A program made the position numbers and the translations under genes. Shown here one piece after another: positions 26,060-34,740 of a stretch of 64,000 bases of DNA. The stretch is taken from the NCBI RefSeq assembly GCF_030690725.1, contig NZ_JAUYGD010000033.1, positions 186,001-250,000 on the forward strand, given 5' to 3'. The notes under the pieces are model-generated. The model worked only from the letters and a program-made list of their open reading frames with translations, searched no databases and was not told the origin of the DNA. Source of the DNA: Pseudomonas sp. (GTDB lineage Bacteria; Pseudomonadota; Gammaproteobacteria; Pseudomonadales; Pseudomonadaceae). The first letter of the stretch is position 1. Every line of letters starts with the position of its first letter.

Positions 26060-26668
26060 TTAGGGGCGAGCGAGTTGACGGGTGCTGTCTTGCAGCAGTT
26101 GTTCGACCAGTTGGTTGAGCTGGTCTGAGCCGAGCGACATGTTGAAGTAGTCGTTGTCCCAGAGACCGGTGTTCTGGTCGAGCTTGACCTGCTGGCGGCT
26201 GCTGGCGAGCAGCTTGCCCTGGGCATCGGTAATCGACAGCTCGCCGGCCAGGTCATATTTGTCGACATAGATGGGACCGTTGACCCAGATCCACATGGTC
26301 AGTGTCAGCAGGGCACCGGGAAAATAAGCCGGGTGAGGTGTGCGCTTGCCTTTGAGCGAGGTGAGGTTGAGTTTGAGCGTTACATCCTGCTCGCCGAGGG
26401 TGGCCGGGAAGCTGATGACTTTCGCGAAGTACTCCCCGCGTTCGATGCGGTTGCTCAGCTGTTCGGTGAATTGGCTACTCAAGGTCTTGCGCAGGTTGTC
26501 GTTGAGCTTGCTGTCGGAGATCTGCACGTCATCGACCATGACTGCGCGGGGCTGGGTGTAACTGGCGCGCTGTTTAGGGTCGCCAATCGGGCCGGCCGGG
26601 GTGAAAGATACACAGCCGGTCAGGCTCAGGCTGAACAGTGCGGCTACAAGGTAATGCAGAGTTTTCAT
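26060..26668 (-). CDS. lipoprotein of unknown function, paired with the next gene
   Basis: The 202-residue protein has a lipobox MKTLHYLVAALFSLSLTGC (Cys19) with Val at +2, so outer-membrane sorting is expected. The mature domain contains RAVMVDDVQISDSKLNDNL, a segment DVTLKLNLTSLKGKRTPHP and the hydrophobic ALLTLTMWIWVNGP. The C-terminal helix is LGSDQLNQLVEQLLQDST. Layout and length match the lipoprotein encoded 14 bp downstream, so the two may be distant paralogues or partners in one complex; this is inference. Confidence 0.78.
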   Translation of the reverse strand: MKTLHYLVAALFSLSLTGCVSFTPAGPIGDPKQRASYTQPRAVMVDDVQISDSKLNDNLRKTLSSQFTEQLSNRIERGEYFAKVISFPATLGEQDVTLKLNLTSLKGKRTPHPAYFPGALLTLTMWIWVNGPIYVDKYDLAGELSITDAQGKLLASSRQQVKLDQNTGLWDNDYFNMSLGSDQLNQLVEQLLQDSTRQLARP

Positions 26669-26780
26669 GGCTCATCCTTGATCAGGTGTTGCACAGAGAT
26701 ACGACACGCCAGGCACCTTGAGATGGGGACCTGGCGTGGCGAGGGAAGCGGGGTGTTGAGTTGTCGAGTGTGCTGAATAG

Positions 26781-27401
26781 TTACTTGGTGCGAGTACTGG
26801 AAAATGCGCTGATCTTGCCGAACGGTGCGCTTTGCATATCAACCTTGACTGCCATCAGCGGCGAATTGTTGACCCAGACATCGTCGATCACGATGGTTTC
26901 GCCGATGTCGTCGTTGTCGGCGGCCACCAACAGGTAGTAGGTGCCGTCTTCGGCGGCTTCACCATCCCAGCTCAGGCTGATCTGCCCGACCACGGCTTCG
27001 GCACGCGAAGGCTTGTCGGCAATCACTGCGCCGTAGGCGTCCAGCAGCATGGCGCGTGGTTTCAGGGCGTACTTGCTGACGCCCATGCACGGCTCGTTGC
27101 ACAGTGAATGCACGTTGAGGGTGTAACGCTCGCCCTTTTTCAGCTGCAGGGAAAAGATCCGGTAGTTGGAGATCGAGCTGCCGAAGTCCAGGCGCGGCTC
27201 ATCGGCGCTGATCGGCCATTGCGGCGCCAGCAGGCCAGGATTGAGCGGCAACGGGATGGCCTGGGTGTTGTGGATGGCCTCAAGGGCGCTCTTGGCCATT
27301 GGGCTTTTGCCCGCCTTGACCTCTTGCTGGTAGGTCGTCTGCGGGTTACTGGCGCAGGCGCCGAGCAGCAGGCTGGCGGCCAGAATCAGAAACTTGTGCA
27401 C
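26781..27401 (-). CDS. lipoprotein of unknown function
   Basis: The encoded protein has 206 residues. The start is GTG at 27401, with AGGAG 8 bases upstream; the protein begins (M)HKFLILAASLLLGACASN, with lipobox LGAC (Cys15). The mature part includes ISADEPRLDFGSSISNY, KKGERYTLNVHSLCNEPCMG with two close cysteines, DGEAAEDGTYYLLVAADND and IVIDDVWVNNSPLMAVKVD. The beta-strand pattern suggests a sandwich fold and faintly recalls MalM-type periplasmic proteins. A 112-bp gap separates it from the lipoprotein pair, so it may be its own unit. Confidence 0.76.
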   Translation of the reverse strand: MHKFLILAASLLLGACASNPQTTYQQEVKAGKSPMAKSALEAIHNTQAIPLPLNPGLLAPQWPISADEPRLDFGSSISNYRIFSLQLKKGERYTLNVHSLCNEPCMGVSKYALKPRAMLLDAYGAVIADKPSRAEAVVGQISLSWDGEAAEDGTYYLLVAADNDDIGETIVIDDVWVNNSPLMAVKVDMQSAPFGKISAFSSTRTK

Positions 27402-27590
27402 GGTAAAACTCCTGTGTGACAACGTCCTTGTGTACACGCCGGGCACTGGTGGCGCGGCGGGCGGCGATTCTACCCGCTTTGTGAGGCGCGGGCAGTGGTT
27501 AATCGGCCGATTCGACGAACTGCGCACATTGATGGGGGCAGTTGGTGGGCCCGCGGCGCATCCTACGCTGCGGGCCTGGTCGGCCTCTGT

Positions 27591-28292
27591 TTAGCCGGAA
27601 AGCCCAACGTAGACGTTCTGCACGTCATCGTGCGCGTCGAGGGCTTCGAGGAAGGCTTCGACTTCTTCCAGTTGCTCGGCGGTCAGGCTGCTCACCGGGT
27701 TTTTCGGGATATAGCCGATTTTCGCCGAGTTGACGCTGAAACCCTGCTCCGGCAGCGCGCGGCATACGGCGTCCAGGTCAGTCGGCTCGGTGATAAACAG
27801 GGTGTTGCCGTCTTCGGCTGGCTCGAAATCCTGGGCGCCGGCTTCGATGGCGGCCATTTCCGGGTCAGCGCCGTTCTCGGTGCTGGCCTCGATCATGCCC
27901 ACATGGTCGAAGTCCCAGGTTACCGAGCCGGAAGCGCCCATCTGGCCCTTGCGGAACAGCACGCGGACTTCGGCCACTGTACGGTTGATGTTGTCGGTCA
28001 GGCACTCGATGATCACTGGCACCTGATGGGGGGCGAAACCCTCGTAGGTGGCGGAGTGAAAGGTCACGGTGTCGCCCAATAGGCCGGCGCCTTTCTTGAT
28101 CGCCCGGTCGAGGGTTTCCTTGGGCATCGAGGCTTTTTTCGCCTGATGAATCGCCAGACGCAGCTTGGGGTTCAGGTCCGGGTCGGCGCCGTTGCGGGCG
28201 GCGATCATGATTTCCTTGACCAAGCGGCCGAAGATCTTGCCTCTGGCGTTGGCCGCGGCTTCTTTAGGTTTGGCTTTCCACTGGGCGCCCAT
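27591..28292 (-). CDS. YebC/PmpR-family regulator, paralogue type
   Basis: The 233-residue protein of the YebC/TACO1 fold begins [20 protein letters not shown], different from the canonical MAGHSKWANIKHRK start, so it is probably not the housekeeping yebC of the ruv region. Family motifs are present: [35 protein letters not shown], the [13 protein letters not shown] loop, [10 protein letters not shown], and the acidic C-terminal [16 protein letters not shown]. Such proteins act as transcription or ribosome-associated translation factors; the role of this copy is unknown. Confidence 0.87.
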   Translation of the reverse strand: MGAQWKAKPKEAAANARGKIFGRLVKEIMIAARNGADPDLNPKLRLAIHQAKKASMPKETLDRAIKKGAGLLGDTVTFHSATYEGFAPHQVPVIIECLTDNINRTVAEVRVLFRKGQMGASGSVTWDFDHVGMIEASTENGADPEMAAIEAGAQDFEPAEDGNTLFITEPTDLDAVCRALPEQGFSVNSAKIGYIPKNPVSSLTAEQLEEVEAFLEALDAHDDVQNVYVGLSG

Positions 28293-28564
28293 GGGGTATC
28301 TCGTCGTTGCGGGTTAATAGGTGGGTCTCGGACCTGCTGCGTGTCGGCGCTACCGCGATAAAAATGGCCTCGTTCGAGCTGCGCAAGATCCGAAACAAAT
28401 TCTAAGGGCTGCGATTCTAGCCCTTCGAGACGTTTGCGGCACCTGTGGCGCTGCAATCTGCCGATCAGTGATGCGCTGTACGGCTTATTTGCCGGGTTTC
28501 TGTATGGGCGTTATGGCGCGGCTGGCCGCTTTAATAGGCGTTGATTGATCAATCTGGAGCGCCC

Positions 28565-29449
28565 ATGCAACCCAAAGATTTACTGCTGGCCCTGGTGGTA
28601 ATCATCGTCTGGGGCATGAACTTTGTGGTGATCAAGATCGGCCTGCACGAGATGCCGCCGATGCTGTTGGGTGCGTTGCGTTTTCTGCTGGCAGCCTTTC
28701 CTGCGGTGCTGTTTATCAAGCGCCCGCAGATTCCGCTGCGCTGGCTGCTGGCCTATGGCGTGACCATCTCGCTGGGGCAGTTCGCCTTTCTCTTCTCCGC
28801 CATGTCCGTTGGCATGCCGGCCGGCCTGGCGTCGCTGGTGCTGCAGTCACAGGCGATGTTTACCCTGCTGTTTGCCGTGCTGTTGCTGGGTGAGCGGTTT
28901 CGCCTGGCCAACCTGTTCGGCCTGCTGGTGGCGGCCGGAGGGTTGCTGCTGATTGGTTCGCAGGGTAATGGCCTGATGACCTTGGCTGGTTTTCTGCTGA
29001 CCTTGTGCGCTGCCGCCATGTGGGCGCTGGGCAATATCGTCACGCGCAAACTGGGTAAGGTGAATCTGGTGGGCTTGGTGGTGTGGGGCAGCCTGGTGCC
29101 GCCGCTGCCGTTCTTTGCGCTGTCCTGGCTGATGGAAGGCCCCGAGGTGATCGAGTCAGCGCTGCGTGGATTCAGCCTCGATACGCTGCTGGTGCTGGTC
29201 TACCTGGCATTCGGAGCGACCATTCTTGGCTATGGCCTGTGGAGCCGCTTGCTGTCGCGTTATCCGGCTAGCCAGGTGGCGCCCTTCTCACTGCTGGTGC
29301 CAGTGGTCGGGTTGACCTCTTCGGCATTGCTGCTCGATGAGCGCCTGAGCAGCCTGCAGCTAGTCGGTGCGCTGCTGGTGATGCTCGGCTTGCTGCTGAA
29401 TTTTTGCGGCGGCTGGTTGCAGGAGCGTTTGCGCGCGCGCTGGGCCTAG
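28565..29449 (+). CDS. eamA: EamA-type O-acetylserine/cysteine exporter
   Basis: The 294-residue DMT-superfamily protein has ten membrane segments. The ATG at 28565 (MQPKDLLLALVVIIVWGMN) has GGAG 5 bases upstream; the in-frame start at 28541 is rejected. The sequence closely follows E. coli EamA, with FVVIKIGLHEMPPM, YGVTISLGQFAFLFSAM, GMPAGLASLVLQSQAMFTLL and ALGNIVTRKLGKV. EamA exports cysteine-pathway intermediates, which makes that function likely but substrate assignment in this family is uncertain. Confidence 0.87.
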   Translation: MQPKDLLLALVVIIVWGMNFVVIKIGLHEMPPMLLGALRFLLAAFPAVLFIKRPQIPLRWLLAYGVTISLGQFAFLFSAMSVGMPAGLASLVLQSQAMFTLLFAVLLLGERFRLANLFGLLVAAGGLLLIGSQGNGLMTLAGFLLTLCAAAMWALGNIVTRKLGKVNLVGLVVWGSLVPPLPFFALSWLMEGPEVIESALRGFSLDTLLVLVYLAFGATILGYGLWSRLLSRYPASQVAPFSLLVPVVGLTSSALLLDERLSSLQLVGALLVMLGLLLNFCGGWLQERLRARWA

Positions 29450-29453
29450 GCTT

Positions 29454-29705
29454 TTAGCGTTTGCCCATGGCACGGCGGGTACCACTTGGCGCTGGGCCAA
29501 TCTTCTTTTCGTGGCTCGACTTGTTGCCCTTCTGGTGCCAGGGCTGATCGTCCTGTTTGCCGGAAGCTGCCTTGGCAGCGCCGAACAGTGAGGCAAAACC
29601 AGTGGCTTTAGGCGGACTTACAGGCGCAGCCTGGCCAGTGAGTGGCACTGCGCTGTCGACAGGCTGAACGGCGAGGGTGGGTTCAGCTGCTGGAGTCTGG
29701 GTCAT
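29454..29705 (-). CDS. small hydrophilic protein of unknown function
   Basis: The encoded protein has 83 residues. The ATG at 29705 begins MTQTPAAEPTLAVQPVDSA; the in-frame extension to 29813 is rejected. Proline/alanine-rich N-terminal half, then KATGFASLFGAAKAASGKQD and a basic C-terminal tail with PAPSGTRRAMGKR at the end. Likely cytosolic and partly disordered. I recognise it only as a Pseudomonas-type conserved small protein. Its stop is 4 bp from the convergent eamA stop. Confidence 0.6.
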   Translation of the reverse strand: MTQTPAAEPTLAVQPVDSAVPLTGQAAPVSPPKATGFASLFGAAKAASGKQDDQPWHQKGNKSSHEKKIGPAPSGTRRAMGKR

Positions 29706-29857
29706 GGCGAGGTCCGCGGGTGCGAGAAGAAAAGGCCGGCGAGTATACCTGGCTATTGCCCGAGGTTTGCGGTTGTTGGTCAGTGACGCTGTGCCTGGCG
29801 GCGCTGCGTGCAACGAAGGGATTCGCCGGGCCTGGGCAGCCCAGCGAACAAGCAGGA

Positions 29858-30139
29858 TTAGTCCTGGCGGCTGGTCACTTCCAGCAGGTGATAACCGAAC
29901 TGGGTCTTCACCGGGCCTTGCACCACGTTGATCGGGGCGCTGAATACTACGGTGTCGAATTCCTTGACCATCTGGCCTGGGCCGAACGAGCCAAGGTCAC
30001 CGCCGCTGCGGCTGGACGGGCAGCTGGAGTTGTCTTTGGCGACCTGGGCGAAGTCGGCACCGCCTTCGATTGCGGCTTTCAGTTCGTTGCACTTGTCTTC
30101 GCTGGCAACCAGGATGTGACGGGCAGTGGCGCGGGCCAT
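29858..30139 (-). CDS. ppiC: parvulin-type peptidyl-prolyl isomerase PpiC
   Basis: The 93-residue single-domain parvulin is the same size as E. coli PpiC. It begins MARATARHILVASEDKCNEL and contains the catalytic-fold motifs ADFAQVAKDNSSCPS, SGGDLGSFGPGQMVKEFD and GPVKTQFGYHLLEVTSRQD. No signal peptide, so it acts in the cytosol on proline bonds of folding proteins. An AAGGAGTAACTCCC region just upstream supplies a strong SD. Confidence 0.95.
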   Translation of the reverse strand: MARATARHILVASEDKCNELKAAIEGGADFAQVAKDNSSCPSSRSGGDLGSFGPGQMVKEFDTVVFSAPINVVQGPVKTQFGYHLLEVTSRQD

Positions 30140-30284
30140 GGGAGTTACTCCTTAATAAAGAAGCGGCAAAGCCTACCGGAATCGTTGGGCTATTCAAACG
30201 CCGTGCATGTGACGTTTATCGGTTGAGTCATAAAAAACAGCCTGGAGTGCTGATCCGCAGGTAGCTGCCAGAAGTGGTGTGCAT

Positions 30285-30315
30285 AAAAAAGGCTTACCCA
30301 TGAGGTAAGCCTTTT
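30285..30315 (-). terminator. rho-independent terminator of sstT
   Basis: On the minus strand the stem GGCTTACC/GGTAAGCC (30311-30304 and 30298-30291) with a 5-base loop is followed by six T (complement of 30290-30285). It lies 18 bp after the sstT stop. Confidence 0.85.
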
Positions 30316-30332
30316 CGTGTTTCGGCAGGTGC

Positions 30333-31550
30333 TTAGCCGCGTTGTTCGGCCTGGCAAGCGGCGGCGGTGAACAGCACGTCGGTGGAGGAGTTCAGCGCGG
30401 TTTCCGCCGAGTCCTGGACGATGCCGATGATAAAGCCGACGGCGACCACCTGCATGGCCACATCATTGGGGATGCCGAACAGGCTGCACGCCAATGGAAT
30501 CAGCAGCAGCGAGCCGCCGGCGACGCCCGATGCGCCGCAAGCGCTGATCGAGGCGAGCAGGCTGAGCAGCAAGGCTGTCGGCAGATCGACGGCGATGCCC
30601 AGGGTGTGCACGGCGGCCAGGGTCAGCACGGTGATGGTGATCGCTGCGCCGGCCATGTTGATGGTCGCGCCCAGTGGGATCGACACCGAGTAGGTTTCCT
30701 CATGCAGGCCCAGGCGCTGGCAAAGCTGCAGGTTGACCGGAATATTGGCTGCCGAACTACGGGTAAAGAACGCCGTCAGGCCACTTTCGCGCAGGCAGGT
30801 CAGCACCAGCGGGTAGGGGTTGCGGCGGGTCTTGAAGTAGACAATCGCCGGGTTAGTCACCAGCGCGACAAACAGCATGCAACCCACCAGTACCAGCAAC
30901 AGGTGCAGGTAATCGAGCAGGGCGGACATGCCCGACTCGGCCAGGGTGGCCGCAACCAGGCCGAAAACCCCCAGTGGTGCCAGGCGGATTACCAGTTTGA
31001 CGATGCTGGTGACTGCGCCGGAGAGGTCGGCGAGCATTTGCTTGCTGCTCGGGCTGGCGTGGCGAAAGGCAAAGCCCAAGGCGATGGCCCAGGCCAGGAT
31101 GCCGATAAAGTTACCTTTGAGCAGGGCATTGACCGGGTTATCCACCACATTCAGCAGCAGGGTTTTCAGCACTTCGCTGATACCGCCGGGTGGCGACAGC
31201 TCGGCGCTGTTGCTCACCAGGGTCAGGCTGGATGGGAAGGCAAAGCTGGCGGCTACCGCGATCAGCGCCGCGCTAAAGGTGCCGATCAGGTACAGCAGCA
31301 GAATCGGTTTGATATGGGTCTGCTGGCCTTGCTGATGGTTGGCAATCGACGCCGCCACCAGTACGAATACCAGCACCGGTGCCACGGCCTTCAGCGCCGA
31401 TACAAACACCGTGCCGAGGAAGCTGACGCTCGCCGCGGCTTCAGGCAGGAACAGCGCCAGGGCAATACCGGCCATCAGGCCGATGGCAATTTGCAGCACC
31501 AGGCTGGTGCGGTTGAGCAGTTGGACAAGCGGGTGTTGGGCAGTGGTCAT
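30333..31550 (-). CDS. sstT: Na+/serine-threonine symporter SstT
   Basis: The 405-residue dicarboxylate/amino acid:cation symporter has eight membrane segments plus re-entrant loops. The ATG at 31550 ([19 protein letters not shown]) is preferred to 31559 because the GAG upstream is then correctly spaced. Family motifs include [18 protein letters not shown], the sodium/substrate site [18 protein letters not shown] and [20 protein letters not shown]. It imports serine and threonine with Na+. A terminator follows, so it is a single-gene unit. Confidence 0.93.
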   Translation of the reverse strand: MTTAQHPLVQLLNRTSLVLQIAIGLMAGIALALFLPEAAASVSFLGTVFVSALKAVAPVLVFVLVAASIANHQQGQQTHIKPILLLYLIGTFSAALIAVAASFAFPSSLTLVSNSAELSPPGGISEVLKTLLLNVVDNPVNALLKGNFIGILAWAIALGFAFRHASPSSKQMLADLSGAVTSIVKLVIRLAPLGVFGLVAATLAESGMSALLDYLHLLLVLVGCMLFVALVTNPAIVYFKTRRNPYPLVLTCLRESGLTAFFTRSSAANIPVNLQLCQRLGLHEETYSVSIPLGATINMAGAAITITVLTLAAVHTLGIAVDLPTALLLSLLASISACGASGVAGGSLLLIPLACSLFGIPNDVAMQVVAVGFIIGIVQDSAETALNSSTDVLFTAAACQAEQRG

Positions 31551-31824
31551 GACATGCATCTCTACTTGGCGGGCAGGCCTGCGATCTCTTCCTATTGCCT
31601 GCCGGGCTTGGGGCGCCGGGGGCTGGATGCATAGCTGCGGTGCGCGTTATGAGGCTTTTCGCGGGGGATAAAACAAGGCCACGCTGAAAAATAGCGCGCG
31701 ACTCTATCACAGTGACCCGCTGTTACGCGCTGGCGCAGTGCGAGCCCCGTCCAGCGGCGCTTATGCCTATCAACCGACCGTCAGGCGGGCTAGGCTAGGG
31801 CCTTTGCGAGGCCATGAGGTGGTT

Positions 31825-32484
31825 ATGTCCAACGAAGATACGAGCGCACCGACGATTGAAATCCTGACGATTATCGAGGCGCGGGTGCTGGGTTGCCTGA
31901 TTGAAAAGCAGCTGACCACCCCGGAAGCCTACCCCCTGACGCTGAATGCCCTGGTGCTGGCCTGCAATCAGAAAACCAGCCGCGAGCCGGTGCTGAATCT
32001 GACGGCCGGCCAGGTCGGTCAGGCCCTGCGTAGCCTGGAAGGGCGCGAAATGGCGCGCCTGGTGATGGGCAGTCGGGCGGATCGCTGGGAACACCGCGCC
32101 GACAAGGCGCTGGAACTGGTGGCGGCGCAGGTGGTGTTGTTGGGCCTATTGCTGCTGCGTGGCCCGCAGACCATCAACGAACTGCTGACTCGCAGCAGCC
32201 GCATGCATGATTTTGATGATGCCGAGCAGGTGCAGCATCACCTCGAACGTTTGATCAGTCGCGAACTGGCTTGCCTGTTGCCGCGTCAGTCCGGACAGCG
32301 TGAAGACCGTTATATGCACCTGCTGGGTGACCCGGCGGATTTGCAGGCGGCATTGGCGGCCAGGGCCAATGAGCCGCAGCGCGCGACGGCGGGTGGTCAG
32401 CAGGATGAGCGCCTGGAGGCTCTGGAGGCGCGCATTGCCGCGCTGGAAGAGCGCTTGGCGCAGTTGGAATCGCCTGCGCAATAA
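31825..32484 (+). CDS. YceH family (DUF480) protein
   Basis: The encoded protein has 219 residues. The ATG at 31825 ([21 protein letters not shown]) has GAGG 5 bases upstream. It consists of two winged-helix-like repeats: [22 protein letters not shown] with [19 protein letters not shown], then [21 protein letters not shown] short C-terminal coiled coil ([20 protein letters not shown]) could dimerise it. YceH proteins are widespread, cytosolic and functionally unassigned. A strong terminator follows immediately. Confidence 0.9.
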   Translation: MSNEDTSAPTIEILTIIEARVLGCLIEKQLTTPEAYPLTLNALVLACNQKTSREPVLNLTAGQVGQALRSLEGREMARLVMGSRADRWEHRADKALELVAAQVVLLGLLLLRGPQTINELLTRSSRMHDFDDAEQVQHHLERLISRELACLLPRQSGQREDRYMHLLGDPADLQAALAARANEPQRATAGGQQDERLEALEARIAALEERLAQLESPAQ

Positions 32485-32486
32485 AC

Positions 32487-32516
32487 AAAAAAGGTGCTCG
32501 ATTGAGCACCTTTTTT
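32487..32516. terminator. bidirectional rho-independent terminator
   Basis: Stem GGTGCTC (32493-32499) / GAGCACC (32504-32510) with a 4-base loop, preceded by six A and followed by six T, so it works for yceH rightward and for the convergent repeat-protein gene leftward. Confidence 0.92.
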
Positions 32517-32536
32517 GTGTTGCCTATTAGCTGTGA

Positions 32537-33010
32537 TCAGCTAAAGCGCAGGCCTGGCGTACGTTCAGCACCGCCTTCAGCAACGCGGTTTGCGCCAGTA
32601 CGGTCAGCACCGTCTTCGGCTACACGCAGGCGCTCTTGCAGACGATCAGCGCCACCTTCAGCGATACGGTTAGCGCCAGTGCGGTCGGCACCGTCTTCGG
32701 CTACACGCAGACGCTCTTGCAGGCGATCAGCACCACCTTCGGCGACGCGGTTAGCGCCAGTGCGGTCGGCACCGTCTTCGGCTACACGCAGACGCTCTTG
32801 CAGACGATCAGCGCCACCTTCAGCGACACGGTTTGCACCAGTGCGCTCAGCGCCACCTTCAGTTTGCAGGTTGCTACCAAAGCCCATCAGGGTTTTGACG
32901 CTACTGTCCTGCTTTTCACCCAGCAATGGCTGCGGGTTGTTCTGTGGCAGGGCAAAGGCGCTGATGGACAGGCTGCTCAGGATCAGGGCGGTAAGAATTT
33001 GCTTTTTCAT
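32537..33010 (-). CDS. secreted tandem-repeat protein (VAE[GD]GADR repeats)
   Basis: The 157-residue protein has a signal peptide (MKKQILTALILSSLSISAFA, cut before LPQNN). Residues 22-61 are non-repeated (KTLMGFGSNLQTEGGAERTG). Residues 62-142 are three nearly identical 27-residue repeats built from VAEGGADRLQERLR followed by VAEDGADRTGANR; the motif [VI]AE[GD]GA[DE]R occurs seven times, plus a partial EGGAER copy before the array. The array ends in a truncated copy and TPGLRFS. The repeats are highly charged and probably helical or disordered. Similar Pseudomonas proteins carry automatic labels such as phage infection protein, which I would not trust. GAGGAG upstream of ATG 33010 is a good SD. 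Confidence 0.85.
   Translation of the reverse strand: MKKQILTALILSSLSISAFALPQNNPQPLLGEKQDSSVKTLMGFGSNLQTEGGAERTGANRVAEGGADRLQERLRVAEDGADRTGANRVAEGGADRLQERLRVAEDGADRTGANRIAEGGADRLQERLRVAEDGADRTGANRVAEGGAERTPGLRFS
32585..32827. repeat. three 81-bp tandem repeats inside the repeat-protein gene
   Basis: Codons 62-142 form three consecutive 81-bp units with only a few substitutions between copies (for example one Val to Ile codon). In-frame spacing keeps the protein open, so copy number can change without frameshift. Confidence 0.9.
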
Positions 33011-33354
33011 GTTCAGGCTCCTCGTAAGGGCGGGTAGTAAGTGAGTACGGAGCCAATGATACGGGTGAAAATTTGATGAAGAAGTGCAGGCTGGGCATGG
33101 TAATCATCGATGCTATCGATAGTCTGATTAATTATTTATAAATCATGTAGTTATTTTATTTTTCTGACACTTTAAGGATGGTTTTTGGAGCGAGTGTGCA
33201 TGATCATTAATATCTAATTTATCGATGTATTTAACGCAATAGCCTGCACTTTAAGGTCAGATGTGGCTTTGCTTGAAATATCGAACGGCTGGTGCGTATT
33301 TTGTACGCCTCGCCGTTCGACTACGGCCTCTTGCATCAATAAGGACAACAGCAA
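33011..33354. other. AT-rich intergenic region before the glutamine-synthetase-like gene
   Basis: These 344 bases separate divergent genes. Roughly 33085-33240 is strikingly A+T-rich with ATTAATTATTTATAAAT-like runs, unlike the coding sequence around it. It ends in a long hairpin at 33281-33320. I see no ORF, no transposon ends and no tRNA; a promoter zone is the simplest reading. Confidence 0.5.
33281..33320. promoter_or_regulatory. nested 40-bp inverted repeat upstream of the glutamine-synthetase-like gene
   Basis: Outer perfect arms TCGAACGGC (33281-33289) and GCCGTTCGA (33312-33320) enclose inner arms GCGTA (33294-33298) and TACGC (33304-33308). It ends 34 bp before the ATG at 33355. It could be an operator dyad or a 5' leader stem-loop; no T-run follows. 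Confidence 0.55.
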
Positions 33355-34698
33355 ATGAGTACCCTCGACCGCACCGCCCTGGCTGAACTGCTGCGTGGTG
33401 TTGATGAAATCGAATGCGTGACGCCCGATCTCAATGGCGTGCCGCGTGGCAAGGTGATGACGGCTGAGGGGTTTCTCGAGGGGCGGCGCTTGCAGTTGGC
33501 GCGCGGGGTGTTGCTGCAATGCATCATGGGTGGCTATCCGGCGCCGTGTTATTACGGCAGTGATGATGGTGACCTGGCCTTGAATGCCGAGCCGACGCAG
33601 ATTCATCGCCTGCCCTGGAGTGAAACGCCGCGCGCGCTGGCCATCTGTGATGCCGATGAGTTCGATGGACGCAGCTCCGGGTTGTCGACCCGCGGCCTGC
33701 TCAAGCAGGTGCTTGCGCGTTACGCCAGCCATGGCTGGCAGCCGGTGGTGGCAACCGAGCTGGAGTTTTTCGTGTTTGCCCGCAATGCCGACCCATTGCA
33801 GCCGTTTCAGCCGCCGCTGGGCCTGGATGGCCGGCGTGAAGATGGCGGTTCGGCCTTTAGCGTGAGTTCCAACAACGGCCTGCGCCCGTTCTTCCAAGAG
33901 GTCTATCAGTGCATGGCGGCCCTGGGTCTGCCGCGCGATACCTTTATGCATGAAATGGGCGTCAGCCAGTTCGAAATCAATTTGCTGCACGGTGATCCGC
34001 TGCTGCTGGCCGACCAGACTTTTCTGTTCAAACATCTGCTCAAGGAAGTCGCGCTCAAGCATGGGCTTACTGTGGTGTGCATGGCCAAACCATTGGCGCA
34101 TACGCCGGGTAGCTCCATGCACATTCATCAGAGCGTGGTGGAGCAGGGCAGTGGGCAGAATATCTTCAGCGCGGCCGATGGCCAGGCAACGCCGGCGTTC
34201 TATCAATTTATTGCCGGTCAGCAGGCGGCCATGGCCGATTTCACCCTGCTATTTGCCCCGCATGTAAATTCCTATCAGCGCCTTTGCCACCCTTATGCGT
34301 CGCCGAACAACGCCTGCTGGTCCGAGGATAACCGCGCCGCTGGCCTGCGTATTCCGGCCAGCGCGCCGGTTGCGCGGCGGGTGGAGAACCGTTTGCCGGG
34401 CGCCGATGCCAACCCTTATCTGGCGTTGGCGGCCAGCCTTGCGGCCGGTCTGTATGGGATTGAGCAGCAGCTGCAGCCCAGCGCGCCGATCCAGGGTGAG
34501 TTCGAAGTGCCGGATGAATTGGCGCTACCCTGTACCATGCATGCTGCGATTGAGCGTCTCAAGCGCAGTACGTTGGCGCTGGAACTGTTCGGCAAAGAGT
34601 TCATCGAAGGCTACATTGCCAGCAAGACGTTGGAGCTCACCAGCTTCTTTGACGAAATTACCCCGTGGGAGCGCCGTGTATTGGCGGCCCACGCTTAG
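33355..34698 (+). CDS. glutamine-synthetase-family ligase (gamma-glutamylpolyamine synthetase-like)
   Basis: The encoded protein has 447 residues. N-terminal beta-grasp domain (DEIECVTPDLNGVPRGKVM), then the catalytic domain: metal-binding ATELEFFVF, MHEMGVSQFEINL, HTPGSSMHIHQS, the NSYQRLCHPYASPNNACW loop and DNRAAGLRIP. The pattern fits PuuA/SpuI-type enzymes that glutamylate putrescine or other amines rather than ammonia, but no polyamine genes flank it, so the substrate is inference. The SD is a GGAC/AGGA region just before ATG 33355. A hairpin follows the stop and the MFS gene starts 42 bp later. Confidence 0.88.
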   Translation: MSTLDRTALAELLRGVDEIECVTPDLNGVPRGKVMTAEGFLEGRRLQLARGVLLQCIMGGYPAPCYYGSDDGDLALNAEPTQIHRLPWSETPRALAICDADEFDGRSSGLSTRGLLKQVLARYASHGWQPVVATELEFFVFARNADPLQPFQPPLGLDGRREDGGSAFSVSSNNGLRPFFQEVYQCMAALGLPRDTFMHEMGVSQFEINLLHGDPLLLADQTFLFKHLLKEVALKHGLTVVCMAKPLAHTPGSSMHIHQSVVEQGSGQNIFSAADGQATPAFYQFIAGQQAAMADFTLLFAPHVNSYQRLCHPYASPNNACWSEDNRAAGLRIPASAPVARRVENRLPGADANPYLALAASLAAGLYGIEQQLQPSAPIQGEFEVPDELALPCTMHAAIERLKRSTLALELFGKEFIEGYIASKTLELTSFFDEITPWERRVLAAHA

Positions 34699-34705
34699 AG
34701 TCTTA

Positions 34706-34727
34706 CCGCCGAGCATGCGTTCGGCGG
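34706..34727 (+). terminator. hairpin between the ligase and MFS genes
   Basis: Stem CCGCCGA (34706-34712) / TCGGCGG (34721-34727) with an 8-base loop, followed by only CCTTTAT. It may attenuate rather than end transcription into the MFS gene 14 bp downstream. Confidence 0.5.
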
Positions 34728-34740
34728 CCTTTATGGAGCC

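Noticed and set aside
32585..32827. possible CRISPR array
   Set aside because: The 81-bp units are contiguous, in frame and without unique spacers; they encode the repeat protein.
33085..33240. horizontally acquired island suggested by high A+T
   Set aside because: Only about 150 non-coding bases are AT-rich, flanked by typical genes, with no mobile genes or direct repeats; a promoter region is enough.
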